A program made the translations under genes and the position numbers. From NCBI GenBank assembly GCA_947034885.2, contig OX344749.2, forward strand, positions 33,289,182-33,353,181: a DNA stretch of 64,000 nt. The letters are read 5' to 3'. Below the pieces are notes generated by a model. It did not search any database. It worked only from the letters and a program-made list of their open reading frames with translations, and was not told the origin of the DNA. The DNA is from Thuidium tamariscinum (lineage: Eukaryota > Streptophyta > Bryopsida > Hypnales > Thuidiaceae). Shown here piece after piece: positions 12,464 through 24,367 of the stretch (its first letter is position 1; each line of letters begins with the position of its first letter).

Positions 12464-13195
12464 GGGTGATTGCAAGAAAGACCGGTACTATTTTGCGTCA
12501 CACTTTGAATGACAGAGTTGTTATTGATTATAACTTTTAAAGCATGAACCACATTAACTTGAAATTTTGACTAAAGATTTCTGACATGACAACAATCAAA
12601 TTCCTTATTTTTCAGAAATTTTCAAAAATCATTTTATAATTAAATTTCAATTAAGCTAATTTGTCACACTTTGCGGTTTAGGGGTTTTTAGTACTGGGGA
12701 GCATCCAAAATTAATGATCTAAAGCTGAAATTTCTATGGCCTATTTCCATACTAGGTGAGCATGTTTCTACCAAAGGAAATCTTAAAAATCATTATTCTC
12801 TTTCCTCTACATACACGCGAACAGGCCTCCCTTGCGAGCATACTTTTGAACATTTAAGATGGTTTTGAGATCATTCTTTTGGTGAAATTTCTTCATCATA
12901 AAGTTCTCCCCAATTGCCAATTTTTAATTTTTTTTAAAATTCTTTTTCCTATTTTTCACAAATTAAAATGTCAAAGTACCTATTTTCATGAAAATTTGCA
13001 CTTTTCTAGTTCTCCTACTTAAAGAATTTTCCTACAGTTTTCCTTCCTAGGGTACCTTCTTCTTAGAGGTATATACCTAAAACATATTTTTTACATTTTT
13101 TAAAAATTGTTTTTCTAATTATACAGTACTCTCGAAATTTCAGCAGTATTGTGGAAAACGCTACATAAATCGGTCGGTCTTTCTTGCAATGACCC
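12464..13195. mobile_element. Non-autonomous TIR element, GGGTGATTGC family, copy 3
   Basis: It starts GGGTGATTGCAAGAAAG and ends CTTTCTTGCAATGACCC. ATAT occurs on both flanks, a possible 4-bp target duplication. It is closely related end to end to the copy at 683-1405. Confidence 0.8.
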
Positions 13196-13999
13196 ATATC
13201 ACTAAGTTATGAAAATCTCAACTATACAATCTTGTAGTGTGCATGTTGTAAATGACCTGAATCAAATTTGGAATCATTTAGCTATATAGATTGCAAGATT
13301 ACAATAATCAAGTTTTGAAAAGAAATGCTGAAATTTTCCAAAAACACATTTGGAGGTGAAACTTGATTTCTAAACCTACTCAAATGAAAAACTTTAAACT
13401 AAAAAGTGTTTTGAAATCAACATACAAATACATTGGTGAAAAAAAATGTCATTCAATTGACTCATTGTATTAGTCAAATGACTTTGAAATAGCAAAAAAA
13501 TGCAAAAAAGGGTGGAAAAATACATCTATGATTGAACCTTTGTCTACTAAAATGCTTCTCAGTCACTTATAACTTCTTGGATTGATATGAAATTTTAGCC
13601 ACACAAACTAGACTAGAATGCATAACTCTTGCAAATTTTTTTTTATTAGAAATGGACACCATGTGGAGAAGAAACGAGCCCTAATAAAAAATTTATCACA
13701 ATAATTAAACTTGTATAGGAACATAACCCAACAAATTTTATTGAAAACAAACATTGGATGAGGAAAATACAAGCCCCTAAAGTTGAAGTTATTCAAGTGC
13801 AGTTTGGTGTACTCAAATTGAACTTGTGAACTTCAATTGGCTTCCAAAAATGTGTACATCTTAGATTGACCTAAGATTTTTACCACAAAAACTAGACTAC
13901 AATGCACAACTTTCTCAACAAATTTAATTGAGTTTGAACATTGGATGCAAAAGTTATAGCACTTTGAATTGCACTAGTGAGGTGACTTTTGAGCCCCCG
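13196..13999. other. AT-rich spacer with a diverged direct repeat
   Basis: Sequence around 13597-13637 (ACACAAACTAGACTAGAATGC) recurs at 13880-13905 (ACAAAAACTAGACTACAATGC), followed in both by an ACATTGGATG block. This suggests an old tandem duplication. No gene was seen. Confidence 0.45.
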
Positions 14000-15540
14000 G
14001 GGTTAAGGTATGAATTGCGATTCGTAACTTAGTATTTGTAGATACTGCCGGTGTTGTTTTTTCCCCTACAAGAGTCGTTCAAGACTTCGTCTACTAACCG
14101 GGTGTGTCAGTCAACCTGGAAGTTAGTTCCTCTCGTGTTAGGTCCTTTGCAATGATAAGGATAATACTTGAACTCATGCTTACAAATTGCGTGTACACAG
14201 TACAAGGGCTTGTTGATTGTAATTCAAATTGTGTTTTTTTAGAACAATAGTCACTTGGCAAATTCAGTTTAGTTCAGTTGAAGTGGAGCTCACAGGATTC
14301 GACTGATGTCTTTGTATTCAGCGAGGAGAACGCTCCTCTGGTAAAACGCCCGAAGGCTGGGGAGAGGAAAGTAGCCAACGCCGAAGGCAGAGAAGAACAG
14401 AACTACAACACCATTAGAGAAAATCTGGACTCTCCACAGAGCCACTAAGAAGTGGCGGAAGGACCCCTCATTACATTTATTTAGTATGAGGTAGAATTTT
14501 TCCTCTATAGTTGTAATGTCCAAGTGTCATGTGCTCAACAATGTAGCCAAACGTCAGAGCTTTGAAATATGAGCTCTTCAATATCATTGGACAAAAGCTG
14601 TAAAAAAATGCGTGGCAGTGAAGATATTCACACAAGCTGAACTACATCTTCTGTCAGGAATCGGGCACTTTATACAGAAATCGGGCTTATACAGAAATCT
14701 TTATATAGACCGGCTTGTCAAAGTTAGGTGGCCCTCTCGAGAGTCCAAATTTTCTCTAATGCCAAGAGGCCCACAGGGCAGGAATGGGAAGCGAAAACAA
14801 ACAAAGGAGGAGAAACAAAAGCCAGCAAACCCCAAATAAGGTGGAAACAATAGGAAGAACAGAGAAGGATCGGAGCCGAGCTAGCTAGGGGGCAGAGCAC
14901 CTCAGTTCTTGTCAACGAGGTCCCTGTAAATCTCGAGAGCTGAAGGCCTCCTGAAGATCAATGTCAATCACAGGCTGCGAGGACTTGAGGCCAACGTAAT
15001 CTGCATCGATCGATCTTCTGGCCCTCCAGGCTAGGGTTGATCGAATAACTGGCCGGATTGGGAACAATTCAACAACCTTAGGAAACTCCACAACCTCACC
15101 CAGATGCAATATACGTCGCGTACAGAGGCGGACACCTTCGAGGGCTCCGTCCTCACCCATGATAACCTCACTAAGTATCAGGAAATTCAGTAACTCAACT
15201 CACATGTGCAGAGTTGCACCCGAGATCGACACCATGGGACTTGCTACGGTGCACGATGCTCAGGAACGCATGGTGTCAGCAAGGTGATGAAGAATGAGCC
15301 TTTCCAATTGGGCACGGCGCTGCAGATCGAGCTCGTGGAGAACCGTAACTCAGATCTATCGGAGTGGCATCGTGGAGGAACATATAGAAGATAGAAGGCT
15401 CCGAAAGCGTTCATCTAAGGAAAAACAGCCCTACATAGAGAAATCAGTGGATCCAAAATTTATTTCTGTATTTTTGGTAGGAAGAGAAGTGGGGAATGTT
15501 GGAGAAGACATTTTATTCTGAAATTTTCATGCGGAAGTGA
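14000..15540. other. Low-AT island of unknown nature
   Basis: Composition is close to balanced, unlike the flanks. Minus-strand ORFs at 14912-15160 (82 aa) and 14290-14523 (77 aa, with a hydrophobic stretch SNGVVVLFFSAFGVGYFPL) and plus-strand ORFs at 14612-14839 and 15206-15521 overlap or interleave. None shows a domain I recognise, and no convincing exon chain joins them. It could be a gene with unresolved exons, a captured gene fragment or a decayed retroelement. Confidence 0.3.
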
Positions 15541-16300
15541 AATAAATGGGATTTTCTGAAGTGGAAGGCCAGTAGGTCACTATAACTGTTCATAGTATAA
15601 TTGTTCATAGGCTAAAACAATAATGAATTATACTATGAGTATCAACAAACCAAGTCAGTGCTCAAAGTGGTTAAGAAGATTAGCTTAATATGTTCATGGC
15701 AGTTGTTAATGTGCCCACTGAATAACCAAAATTAGACCATCTTCATTTATATCCTTTGCAATGAAAAAGCTAACAAGTTTTAACTTTATTGCTTTGGAGC
15801 TACCAAAATTGATTGCACATGATTTTATTACATTACATTAACTCCACTTCAGTTTCTGCTTTATGTACAAAAAAAAAGCTAATCACCCTTTTCAACTGCT
15901 CAGTATTCTAAAAGCATGCATGAAGGACCAATATTTATTAACACATCTAGAAGATGGCAACCCATTATTGATCAGCCTCCATTTCCAAACAATAGGTTGT
16001 TTTCTTTCCATCAAGTTATGGTGTAGCTATTGGAGCAATTGTGGTACATTATGATTGGTTGCAAGGTTCTTATAAATGCAATTGGCCCTTGGTTTGTTTT
16101 GCAATTAGCCTATATCACCATTATAGGCCAAAGAAAATCTTCTACTAAAAAATTCATGGTAATTACAATTTATGTAATAAAATTGTGAAAAAATATGGCA
16201 TCCTTTAAAATTTTATTTTTGTACATAAAAAAAATTGCATTAAAAAAAGTTTCATTCTACATATGTGTAATTGCTTAAGTGGTTGGAAATAGGTGAAATA
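15541..16300. other. AT-rich spacer
   Basis: No gene or element recognised. The ORF at 15863-16054 (63 aa) is unsupported. Confidence 0.5.
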
Positions 16301-16569
16301 CTCTAGTCCCGAGGAGATTACTTGTGGTTTTTAGAAAACTATGTGGGTTAAAAGACAGGGGCCATTTAATTCAAAGGGGATAAATTTTATATAATACGTA
16401 GGGCTACTATAGGATTCTTGAAATGTCACATATCCTATTATATATAAATTAGGCTATATAAAAATATTATTTAGTAGGAATTTTTATTAATAAATTAGCC
16501 TTTACAAATAGGGTCTATACGAATTTTTTGTAATACAATTAGTATAAATGTAGGCAATTTTTTCTTTAG

Positions 16570-16844
16570 AGGGGATTTGAGGCCTCCAAAGGGCCATTTC
16601 GGGGTTGTTCCCCGAAATTGTTCCCGTAATTGCTGGCCGCTTTCAGGCCAGCATTTACCACAAAAATAAAAAAATAAAAAATTTGGGTCTTGAAATATGA
16701 AAAAAAGCCTCCAAAAAAAATTTCAAAAAAAATAAAGTTTTATGATGTGGCACTCTCTCGACCGCGTAGGATTTTTGTTCACGCAGTAGAAACTGCGTTC
16801 CCACAGTCTAGGAAACCACAGTCTTCCAATGGCTTCAAAAATCC
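16570..16844. mobile_element. MITE, GGGGATTTGAGGCC family, copy 1
   Basis: Ends GGGGATTTGAGGCC and, in reverse complement, GGATTTTTGAAGCC. Related copies are at 36289-36560, 61385-61654 and, diverged, 36775-37072. Shared landmarks are a TTCGGGG..CCCGAAA foldback, an A/T-rich middle and GTGGCACTCTCTCGACC. The filled site is visible against the related element at 62.7 kb, which lacks it. Confidence 0.8.
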
Positions 16845-17105
16845 TTTAATGTAAGTGAATGATAAAACCTACACAATTTAGCAAATAATTGTAGCATGTA
16901 TATAAAAATCTTTCTATAGGTATGCCAACTATGTGACAACATGTAAGAATCTACTATTTCAAGACAAAAGAGTTGAGATGTAAATTTACAATGAGGTTGT
17001 ACTATCGGGATTTGTATCCACACAAATAACTCATTAAGAAATTATTGTAGTGTTTGGACACCATTGCTTCCATATAATTAGGGTTGCTAAGAACGTTGGC
17101 TTTGT

Positions 17106-18321
17106 CACTACAAGAGAAAACTATGTCCTAATTAACAAAAAAAGTGACAGAATTTTGTCAATTCTTCTGAAGATTAGGAGACCCTGATTTGGACATTCAA
17201 TTGACAGAATTCTGTCAATTATTTTGTAGATTCAGACATGAATACATGTCAGCAAGTTGTTGTTTTTTAATCCTTTGCCAGCGTGGAAATTTTTTGACAC
17301 GTTACTTAATTAAAAAAATATTATTTTATTATCTAGAGATTTAATAAAATAATTGAAATAGTGGCCAAAATTTTTTTGGATGAAATTTTATTGGATTAAT
17401 GATAAATGTTTATATGAATATTCTTTATTTAATAAATTTTTATTATTTTCAAAAGTATATGAGTCATTTGTAATTGTGAAGTGAATGGGGAAAGAAAGCT
17501 CTATATATACACTAAGTTAGAAGTAGGAATTGTATTAAAAGTAGGACTTCAGACCTCATTTAGGCATAGTAGAATGTGTTTTTGTAAAAACCTTTGAACT
17601 AAAGCTATTTAGATTATTAATTGAAGTTTCATTTAAAAAAATTTGTTTTATAGTTCAAGTTGTCAATCAAAAGTTTTGAAATTTCGAAGAGGTGTTTGAA
17701 ATTGTTCTTTTTACATTTTTCCAAATTTTCTCTTTGAAATCTCCCTATAACTTTTGATTGACAAATTTAAATGTCAAATGGAATTGAAACTCTATTTTAT
17801 ATTCTAACTTGTTTTAGTTCAAAGTTTTTTGTAAAAAGACATTCTTCTATGCCTAATTGAGGTCTAAAATCTTAGTTTTAATACCAAATCACGGGTTTCC
17901 AACTTGACTATGAACTTTCCTAACTTCAAAACTGCACATATTCCACATGGATTGGTCGTGCTCCTACCACTCCACATATATAGAGGAAGCTTCTCTCCTC
18001 TAAAGACAAGTAATGCCTAGATGTGGTTGGTGAGTGGTTGAAAATTGTTGTGTGCTACATTTCTTGATATTGTTTGTAAAAATTTTATATTTGAAATAGA
18101 AATTATATGTAAAAAATTGTTGAATTTCTTAGAAGACTTTAAACTTGTTTGTTAAAATTGACAAAGAAATTGACAAGAATTTGATAGACATTGCAATATT
18201 GACCACATTGACAAAGTGCTAAATTTCAAAAGTTGTAGTTGTCATTTCGGACATGTGTTTGCCATTTAGGACACTATTTTGTCAAAAATTTTGTAGATTA
18301 GGGCCCATTTCCCTTGTAGTG
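17106..18321. mobile_element. Complete non-autonomous CACTA element with TGT target duplication
   Basis: It starts CACTACAAGAGAAA at 17106 and ends TTTCCCTTGTAGTG at 18321. The 3-bp target duplication TGT lies at 17103-17105 and 18322-18324, as expected for CACTA transposons. Subterminal TGACAGAATT..TGTCAATT repeats are present, also usual for the superfamily. The 1216-bp length and lack of transposase make it non-autonomous. Its 3' third matches the element truncated at the window start. Confidence 0.93.
17548..17862. repeat. Foldback segment inside the CACTA element
   Basis: ACCTCATTTAGGCATAGTAG at the left pairs with CTATGCCTAATTGAGGT at the right. A related foldback lies at 27188-27515. 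It may be an older MITE carried within the CACTA element or part of its body. Confidence 0.6.
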
Positions 18322-18340
18322 TGTTGTCTTGCATCGAAGG

Positions 18341-18554
18341 TTGCTATTGTGTGAGCCTAAAAGTGTGAGCGTATGAATCTAGAAGACTATACAACTATAG
18401 TATAAGTGTCTTTATTAAAGAAATCTTCCATGATTATAGTCCATTTATATTATAGTGTTAATGATTATAGTTTACCTATATTATAGATGTTTATATTATA
18501 AACACCTTCAATAGTGATGATATATCTAATTATATATATATATATATATATATA
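18341..18554. mobile_element. GTGAGC-end MITE, partial, plus (TA)n
   Basis: Sequence from TTGCTATTGTGTGAGCCTAA onward aligns with the reverse complement of the MITE at 26595-26820. The far end is replaced by a (TA)12 microsatellite at 18531-18554. Confidence 0.6.
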
Positions 18555-19114
18555 GGGTCTCTATATTACAATAGAGGTCATATTTAGGTATTAATCTACA
18601 CTATTTTTAAAGTGTTAATTTCTCATGTCATTGATGTTATATTGCTAATATTGGTGTTTTTCTTAGTTGTAGCATTATAATTATATTCAATGTTTTTATG
18701 ATGTTGTTTGCTATCCACTATGTTAGGTTATTTTGAATACATGGTATAGAATTTAGAAATATTTAAAATTAATGTTGCATTTCACACTTTTATTTGTCAT
18801 TTGAAATTGTACTACAACACAAGTAGTATATATTTAAGTATACCTGTATGACACTAATTTTATAGTTTCTATTGTATATAGTTACAAAAAAATTAGACAT
18901 AAGTTTTGTATATAAGAAAGCCCAACTATAAAAACAATATGAATGAATTTATAAAAAACCATAGGATATTAAAAATATGCTCTTAGTATCTTTATATGTA
19001 AAAATACGATCGTCTTAATTACTATAATGAAGATAAATAGTCTCATGTTAAATATTCTATTCATGCATGTGTACATGCTTAAAATTACAAGGAGTGATTT
19101 CCCCAGGACTCTAG

Positions 19115-20680
19115 TTTGTTCCATTTCAAAAACCTTGTGCACTATTTCTGATAGTTTTATAGGGGTGGTTCTTTATGCCCGAATGGTTTTCGAGCCTCCT
19201 CCTATATATGGAAGTCACAACAATTAGTGCCTCAACAATTAGCCTACATTCAAAGCCACATAGGCCTCCACAACTACACACCTTTTGCACCCAATGGAAG
19301 ATGCTCTGGTATAGAACTTTCTCCCCAACAATGCCTTTCTCATGTAGGATCTTACTACTCGCCCATCATTGATCCGAGTGATACCTTAAAAGACGGACCT
19401 ATAACCACTAGTTTCAGGCTTCATTGTTCATTATTCTATTTATTGCCATTTTGGAACTAGATGTATATGAAAATTATTATATTTATTTTTCAAAAATGAA
19501 GTTACATGTCTTCTAAACTTCACCAAAAAATTTAGATTTTTTTGAGAAAGATTGATTTTTATAAGGACTTTTGAAGAAAAAGTGAAGAAAAAATCACATC
19601 AAATTATTTTTTCAAATCTGAAAATTTCACCATATGTGCACATTACAAAGACAAACATCATGGTATAAACCCATTTTCCGTGTCCTTCTCTAATTAGAAT
19701 ATAGTGGAAATTGAAAATACATCCAAAGTCCAAATTGCAATAAAATATTCAATATAATAAGTTTTTTCAAAATTCCAATTGGAGTAAAAACTAGAGTAGA
19801 TGACCTTCATTTCATTAGTTGGATTCAAACTCAAAAAACATCATTTTCAAGGAGATATTTCAAATTTAGAGCAAGGAGAAAAATACACAAAAATAGAAAA
19901 TTTTGCCATCTGTTTTTTTTACTTACTTTTCATTCACTGAAAGACAAACACTAAAAAGACTACAAAGTCAATTAGATATTATTCATAACCCTCAATGAAA
20001 GGTCAATAAGCAAAAAATGGATGAAAAGATGATTGCAGTCTCTCTCAGAGTTCTTTCTCATCATTCAAATACCACATTTTAGTGCTAGCGGCACTGAGGG
20101 GTTAAGCAACTCTATTATGATCTATAAGGGTGCTTTGATCATAAATCTAATTTCAAGTTGACTATGTAATTATAATAAGTGAAAAAAATTGTTAATAATT
20201 TTTTTGAAAAAAGGTTAGGCTAACATAGTATAATCATTCACATTTTATACAATAAGATATCATATTTAAAGAGAATTAGTACACATAACCCTACTATCAC
20301 CTCACATACATAACTTCTACATTCATCTAAACAATAAAATAATCTTTTCTTTTCTAATTATTAATAATTGTAAATTTTGGTCTAGTTTCTCGATGAGCAA
20401 ATCTATATTTATGATTTGACTATTCACATTTATTATTCAAATTTTATTTGTAGTAATTGACATAAAACATTTCTAATTTTATAAAATGCTTCATCATTAA
20501 AATTGTCTTTTAAAGCACTTTGAGATCAAAGCTTTTATTTTATGATCATAAGCACTTAGAGTAGCTTCTTATGCATTTGAAGTTTTCATAAATAACTTTT
20601 ATTGTAACAACAAATGCCAACCCGGGGTCACTAGTAGATTCCAAGTAGTAGATTCCACTCATCAATACCCTTTCGTCCTC
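19115..20680. other. AT-rich spacer
   Basis: An ORF at 19227-19460 (77 aa) lies in a short less AT-rich patch but has no recognisable domain. GGGGTTAA at 20099-20105 resembles an orphan TTAA-family end. Nothing else was seen. Confidence 0.4.
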
Positions 20681-22560
20681 CTAAACATGTGTAAATAGAC
20701 TAATAGGATTTGATTTTGAATCTTTTTGTGCATTTGTGGATGACTTTTTAGGTTGTTTGGTTTGTTTTTGTTCTATTCTTATACCAATTTGATGTGTATG
20801 TGTACATTTTTGACAAGTTGGAGATTTTGAGTTAATTTTTGAAGTGTCAAGTTCAATTAGGAGTACAGTGTGTCCTATCAAGTAGTAGGTGAGTAGGCTA
20901 GTTTGGTTGTAGGTGAAGCTATGGTTTGAAATTTGATTTGGGTTAGTATGCAAGTTTGTAAATCTAAATTGTATCTTGTCAACTTGGGTGAGTTGATGTG
21001 AGGTTGATTTAGACATTTAGTTTGCAGAAAAAAATACTAATTGGATGTTTCTTAGTGGTAGTTCAAAGTTACTAAGTCAAAAGTTAAGGCTGAACGAGTA
21101 ATTTCTAGTTGGAGGATGACATGTTGTGGGAATTGCGATTCCAACTTGGTAGTTTTATTTTATAGTTAAGCGTTAAGTCTAAGTGGTTTGTCAACTACCA
21201 ATTTGGTTTATATTTAGTTGTCCCCCTCGAGTTGATTCTTATCCACTATTGAAGGAATCCAGTGCATGTCCCAACCAAGTTGGAGCTATGTATTTGAAAT
21301 TTATGTTTGTGTGGATGTTTGAATGTATGTTCATGATTGAGTCTTTGGAATTTGAAATGTGATGGAAATGTGAGTATGTGTTTAATTGTGGAATTTTGAG
21401 TATTCCAAGTTGGAGTAATGTTTGTGAGGAGATGGTGAATTGATGTGAAATTAGTTGATGCTAATTGGGTATGAGAGTTATAAGATTAGGAGAAGAAGAC
21501 AATGAAACCAAATTGAGGTACTAGAAGTGAAGATCAATGTAGAGATGTTTGAAGTTGAGTGAATTAGTGTGTGTAATTGGTATTGTTGGTGCCAGGTTGG
21601 AGGAAGATTGTTAAGTGCAAATGAGAAGTAACTTCTAGGTTGAGAGGATAATAGGATGACAAAGATGAAGTTGGGATTGAGGGACAATAGAATTGTAAAA
21701 TCTTAAGTCCAAATTGGAGATATTTTGAAGAGTAGTCAAGAACAAATTAATTGATGAGGTTATCGTGTGAAGATGGAAGAACAGTGAGTTAATTGTTAAG
21801 CTATAGATGTGTGCCCTATTTGGAAAATTTTGAGGACAAATATATGCTAAGATAAAACAATGGTTATGATTAATGGTGATTTGTTCACCAACTTGATAAT
21901 GATATATTAATTTGAATCAAGTTGGTTGTGTATGTTTACATATATGGACAAGTGTGTACTTTTAATGCATGGATGAGTGTGATTTACAAGCTCAGAGTAT
22001 GTGCATGAGTTGCTTGTGCATAGAGTAAAATTCCAAGTTGGAAATCAAGTCTAATGAGTGATGTGAGGCCTAATTTGAAATATTTTGATGAAGTTGGAGG
22101 TTGTATATGAATTAATCTAAGTTGGAGTTTGTATTAAGGCCTGTCAAGTTGATTTTAAATTCCAAATTGGTGAAGCTTATGAGTTTGAGGGAATGTTGCT
22201 TGATGGTTTATCCCTATTGAATTAATGGTTAGTGTGATATCATTTTTCAGGTGGAAATTCTTTCAGTCTATTGTGAGAAATTAAAGAATGTGATATGAGA
22301 GTAGAGAAGTGAAAATAAATGATTCAAAGGGAGTGAAAGCTAAATCCAAATTAGATTGTAAGAGTTGTTAGTGATGGCGTATAAAGAACTTGACTAGAGA
22401 TTGCAAGTTGGAGATAAAATAATCCAAGTTGGTGAGTGAAGAACTAGTTTGTGGAAAAACTGACAAGACCCAATTGGTAGTTGAAAGCTGAAGGACTTTT
22501 GTCAAGTTGAAGTGATGGTGGTCCAAGTAGGAAAAGCTTGAAGATATAAAGGCTTAACCA
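20681..22560. repeat. C-poor tract with about 20 dispersed CCAAGTTGG-type motifs
   Basis: CCAAGTTGGAG or one/two-mismatch forms occur near 20815, 21275, 21405, 21593, 21709, 22034, 22086, 22120, 22410 and 22427. CCAACTTGG or CCAAATTGG forms occur near 21148, 21890, 22166 and 22470. The core CCAA(G/C)TTGG is a dyad. There is no fixed period. The plus strand is markedly poor in C. The 111-aa minus ORF at 20681-21016 is rich in T, N, S, Q and K and probably reflects this composition rather than a gene. Confidence 0.6.
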
Positions 22561-23095
22561 AGATAATTTGGGGAGAATATTAAACCCTTGTGGCCATTAA
22601 GAGTGGAGAGTTCAAATTATGGAATTAGTTTTACCATGTGAAGACAAATGATAGTTTTAGTCATTAACGAACATTTTCTTCTTGATTTTGGTTGCATTTA
22701 TCCATTAGGCTATTTAGAAGTGAGTCCTATTTCAAATGCCTCCTTGGAATGAACTTTTTTCTATTGATTTGGAATAAACTATTTATCCTAAATCTTTAAC
22801 TACAACATGTGAGTCACTTTCCATGCTTCAACACTTCTTCTTCCTTGAATCACAAAATCTCTTTGGTCATGAGGTTTAACTTGGAATGAGTAGCTAGATT
22901 CTAGCTCTTTAGTATTCTTTAGTATACTGTGGAAAAAAAATTTGCAACGCATTTACAATGTTTTGATATCTATTTGAGGTGATTGAAGATCCCATATATG
23001 CAATTTTTGTGTGTTTTATAGCCCTTTGCACATGTAAAGAAATTTTAACCCCTAAATGTCCCCTGGGGTCAATGAGTGTTAGCAATTAAAAAACT
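22561..23095. other. AT-rich spacer
   Basis: TTAACCCCTAAATGTCCCC at 23045-23063 is another orphan TTAA-family end. No gene seen. Confidence 0.4.
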
Positions 23096-24352
23096 ACGTG
23101 CGAACAAATGATAGGGTGCCTAAAAAACATTTGAGATAAAAATTTAAATTTGTTTTTTTATACTATAGGGTACCAAAAGTTCCATAATGTGTATTATAAC
23201 TACTATATGGTATAGAAAAATAGGTTCAATTAGAAAAAACTGGACCTAAAATACCCCCCTTTTTATTCTTTTTTTGGGCCAAAAGTTTGAAATTTAAGTA
23301 CTTTGAGTGGCATATTCAATAATTTCATAGACTACAACTGTCTTTAGGTGTCTTTAAGTGTGTTTAGGTGTCTTTAAATGTCTTTAAGTGGCTTCAACTG
23401 GCTTCAGCCTTCAATTGGCTTTAGGTGGCCAAAATTTTGAAATTATAGAATCCTTCCTTATGTTTGTTGCAAAGCTGTGTCATTCACGTTCCGTTCAAGT
23501 CTATTTTGGTCAAGCTCGTTTAGGATTTGTAATTTGTTTTTTTGTTTTTTTAGAAATAGGGACACAGACTATGACAAAGAAGGTTTTGGATTTTCAAATT
23601 CAGCTATAGTTCTGGATTAGGGTTTGGAGGACATGGATTTCATTTTGGAAGTAAAAGACACAAACTGACAAAAAAACTGATCTAGCAACAAATTGAAGCT
23701 TTTGGATATTCTGTAATGTGGTATGAATTTCAACTCTCTCTCCTTCTACATTTGCTCTTCAAATTTATGCACGCATGAGGCCATATGTGCTTGTGTGTTC
23801 ATTTCTTTCTTAGACATTTCCATTGATGCAAGTCTATATGTTTGTTGCAATGCAAATGCCGAATTGAAGGGGATTTTGAATCATGGTTATAGTAGTGCAT
23901 GTTGGAGTTTAGATATACAACCTTAGTTTTGTTCATGTCTCCATGATATGCACATTTTGTTTCAGTCATTGTATTTATAAACACAATGAAAACATTCTAT
24001 TTCATACTACTATGATTGCACAAATACTTTGTACATTGTGTTTCATAATATGATTATGATTTCATACTAAAAGTTTGTATTGTTTTTACATGATCTATAG
24101 AGTTTACTTTTTTGATATGAAATTCACTTTAACCTACATTGTTTCATTCCATATATGCGTTCAAAAATTGATGTGGGATAAAAATTGTAATAGAAAAAAA
24201 AATCTAAATTACCATATGATATTTTCATGTCAATTTGGAATTATAAGTAATGCAAGTTCCTTTTCTATTACCCAAAGTAGAAAATTACATAATGATAGCA
24301 TGTTCAAAAAAAAAAAGTAATACCCCTCTATAAAATAGTAGTTGTTCGCACC
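23096..24352. mobile_element. Non-autonomous TIR element, short copy (related to 32527-34833)
   Basis: The left end ACGTGCGAACAA is mirrored at the right by GTTCGCACC. It shares with 32527-34833 a block AAAATACCCCCCTTT and GGCCAAAAG near the left end. Also shared are the body from GTATGAATTTCAACTCT, and the right end with AAAATTACATAAT.ATAGCATG and AGTAATACCCC. An ORF at 23723-23926 contains ILNHGYSSACW, matched in the other copy by ILNHGYSTACW. There is no transposase. Confidence 0.6.
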
Positions 24353-24367
24353 TATATTCTAAGTTTT

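Larger units (their letters stand above)
16301..19114. mobile_element. TIR element with nested insertions, copy of 61763-62966 in reverse
   Basis: The left end reads AGTCCCGAGGAGATTAC and the right end in reverse complement AGTCCTGGGGAAATCAC. Blocks 16301-16535, 16850-17040 and 18555-19114 align in reverse order and orientation with 61763-62966. The intervening sequence is insertions: a 275-bp MITE, a CACTA element and a further MITE. Without these the element is about 1.1-1.2 kb. No transposase is visible. Confidence 0.7.

Noticed and set aside
20681..21016. 111-aa minus-strand ORF as a gene
   Set aside because: Its T/N/S/Q/K-rich content follows from the C-poor plus strand and it lies in the motif-rich tract; no domain or splice signals.
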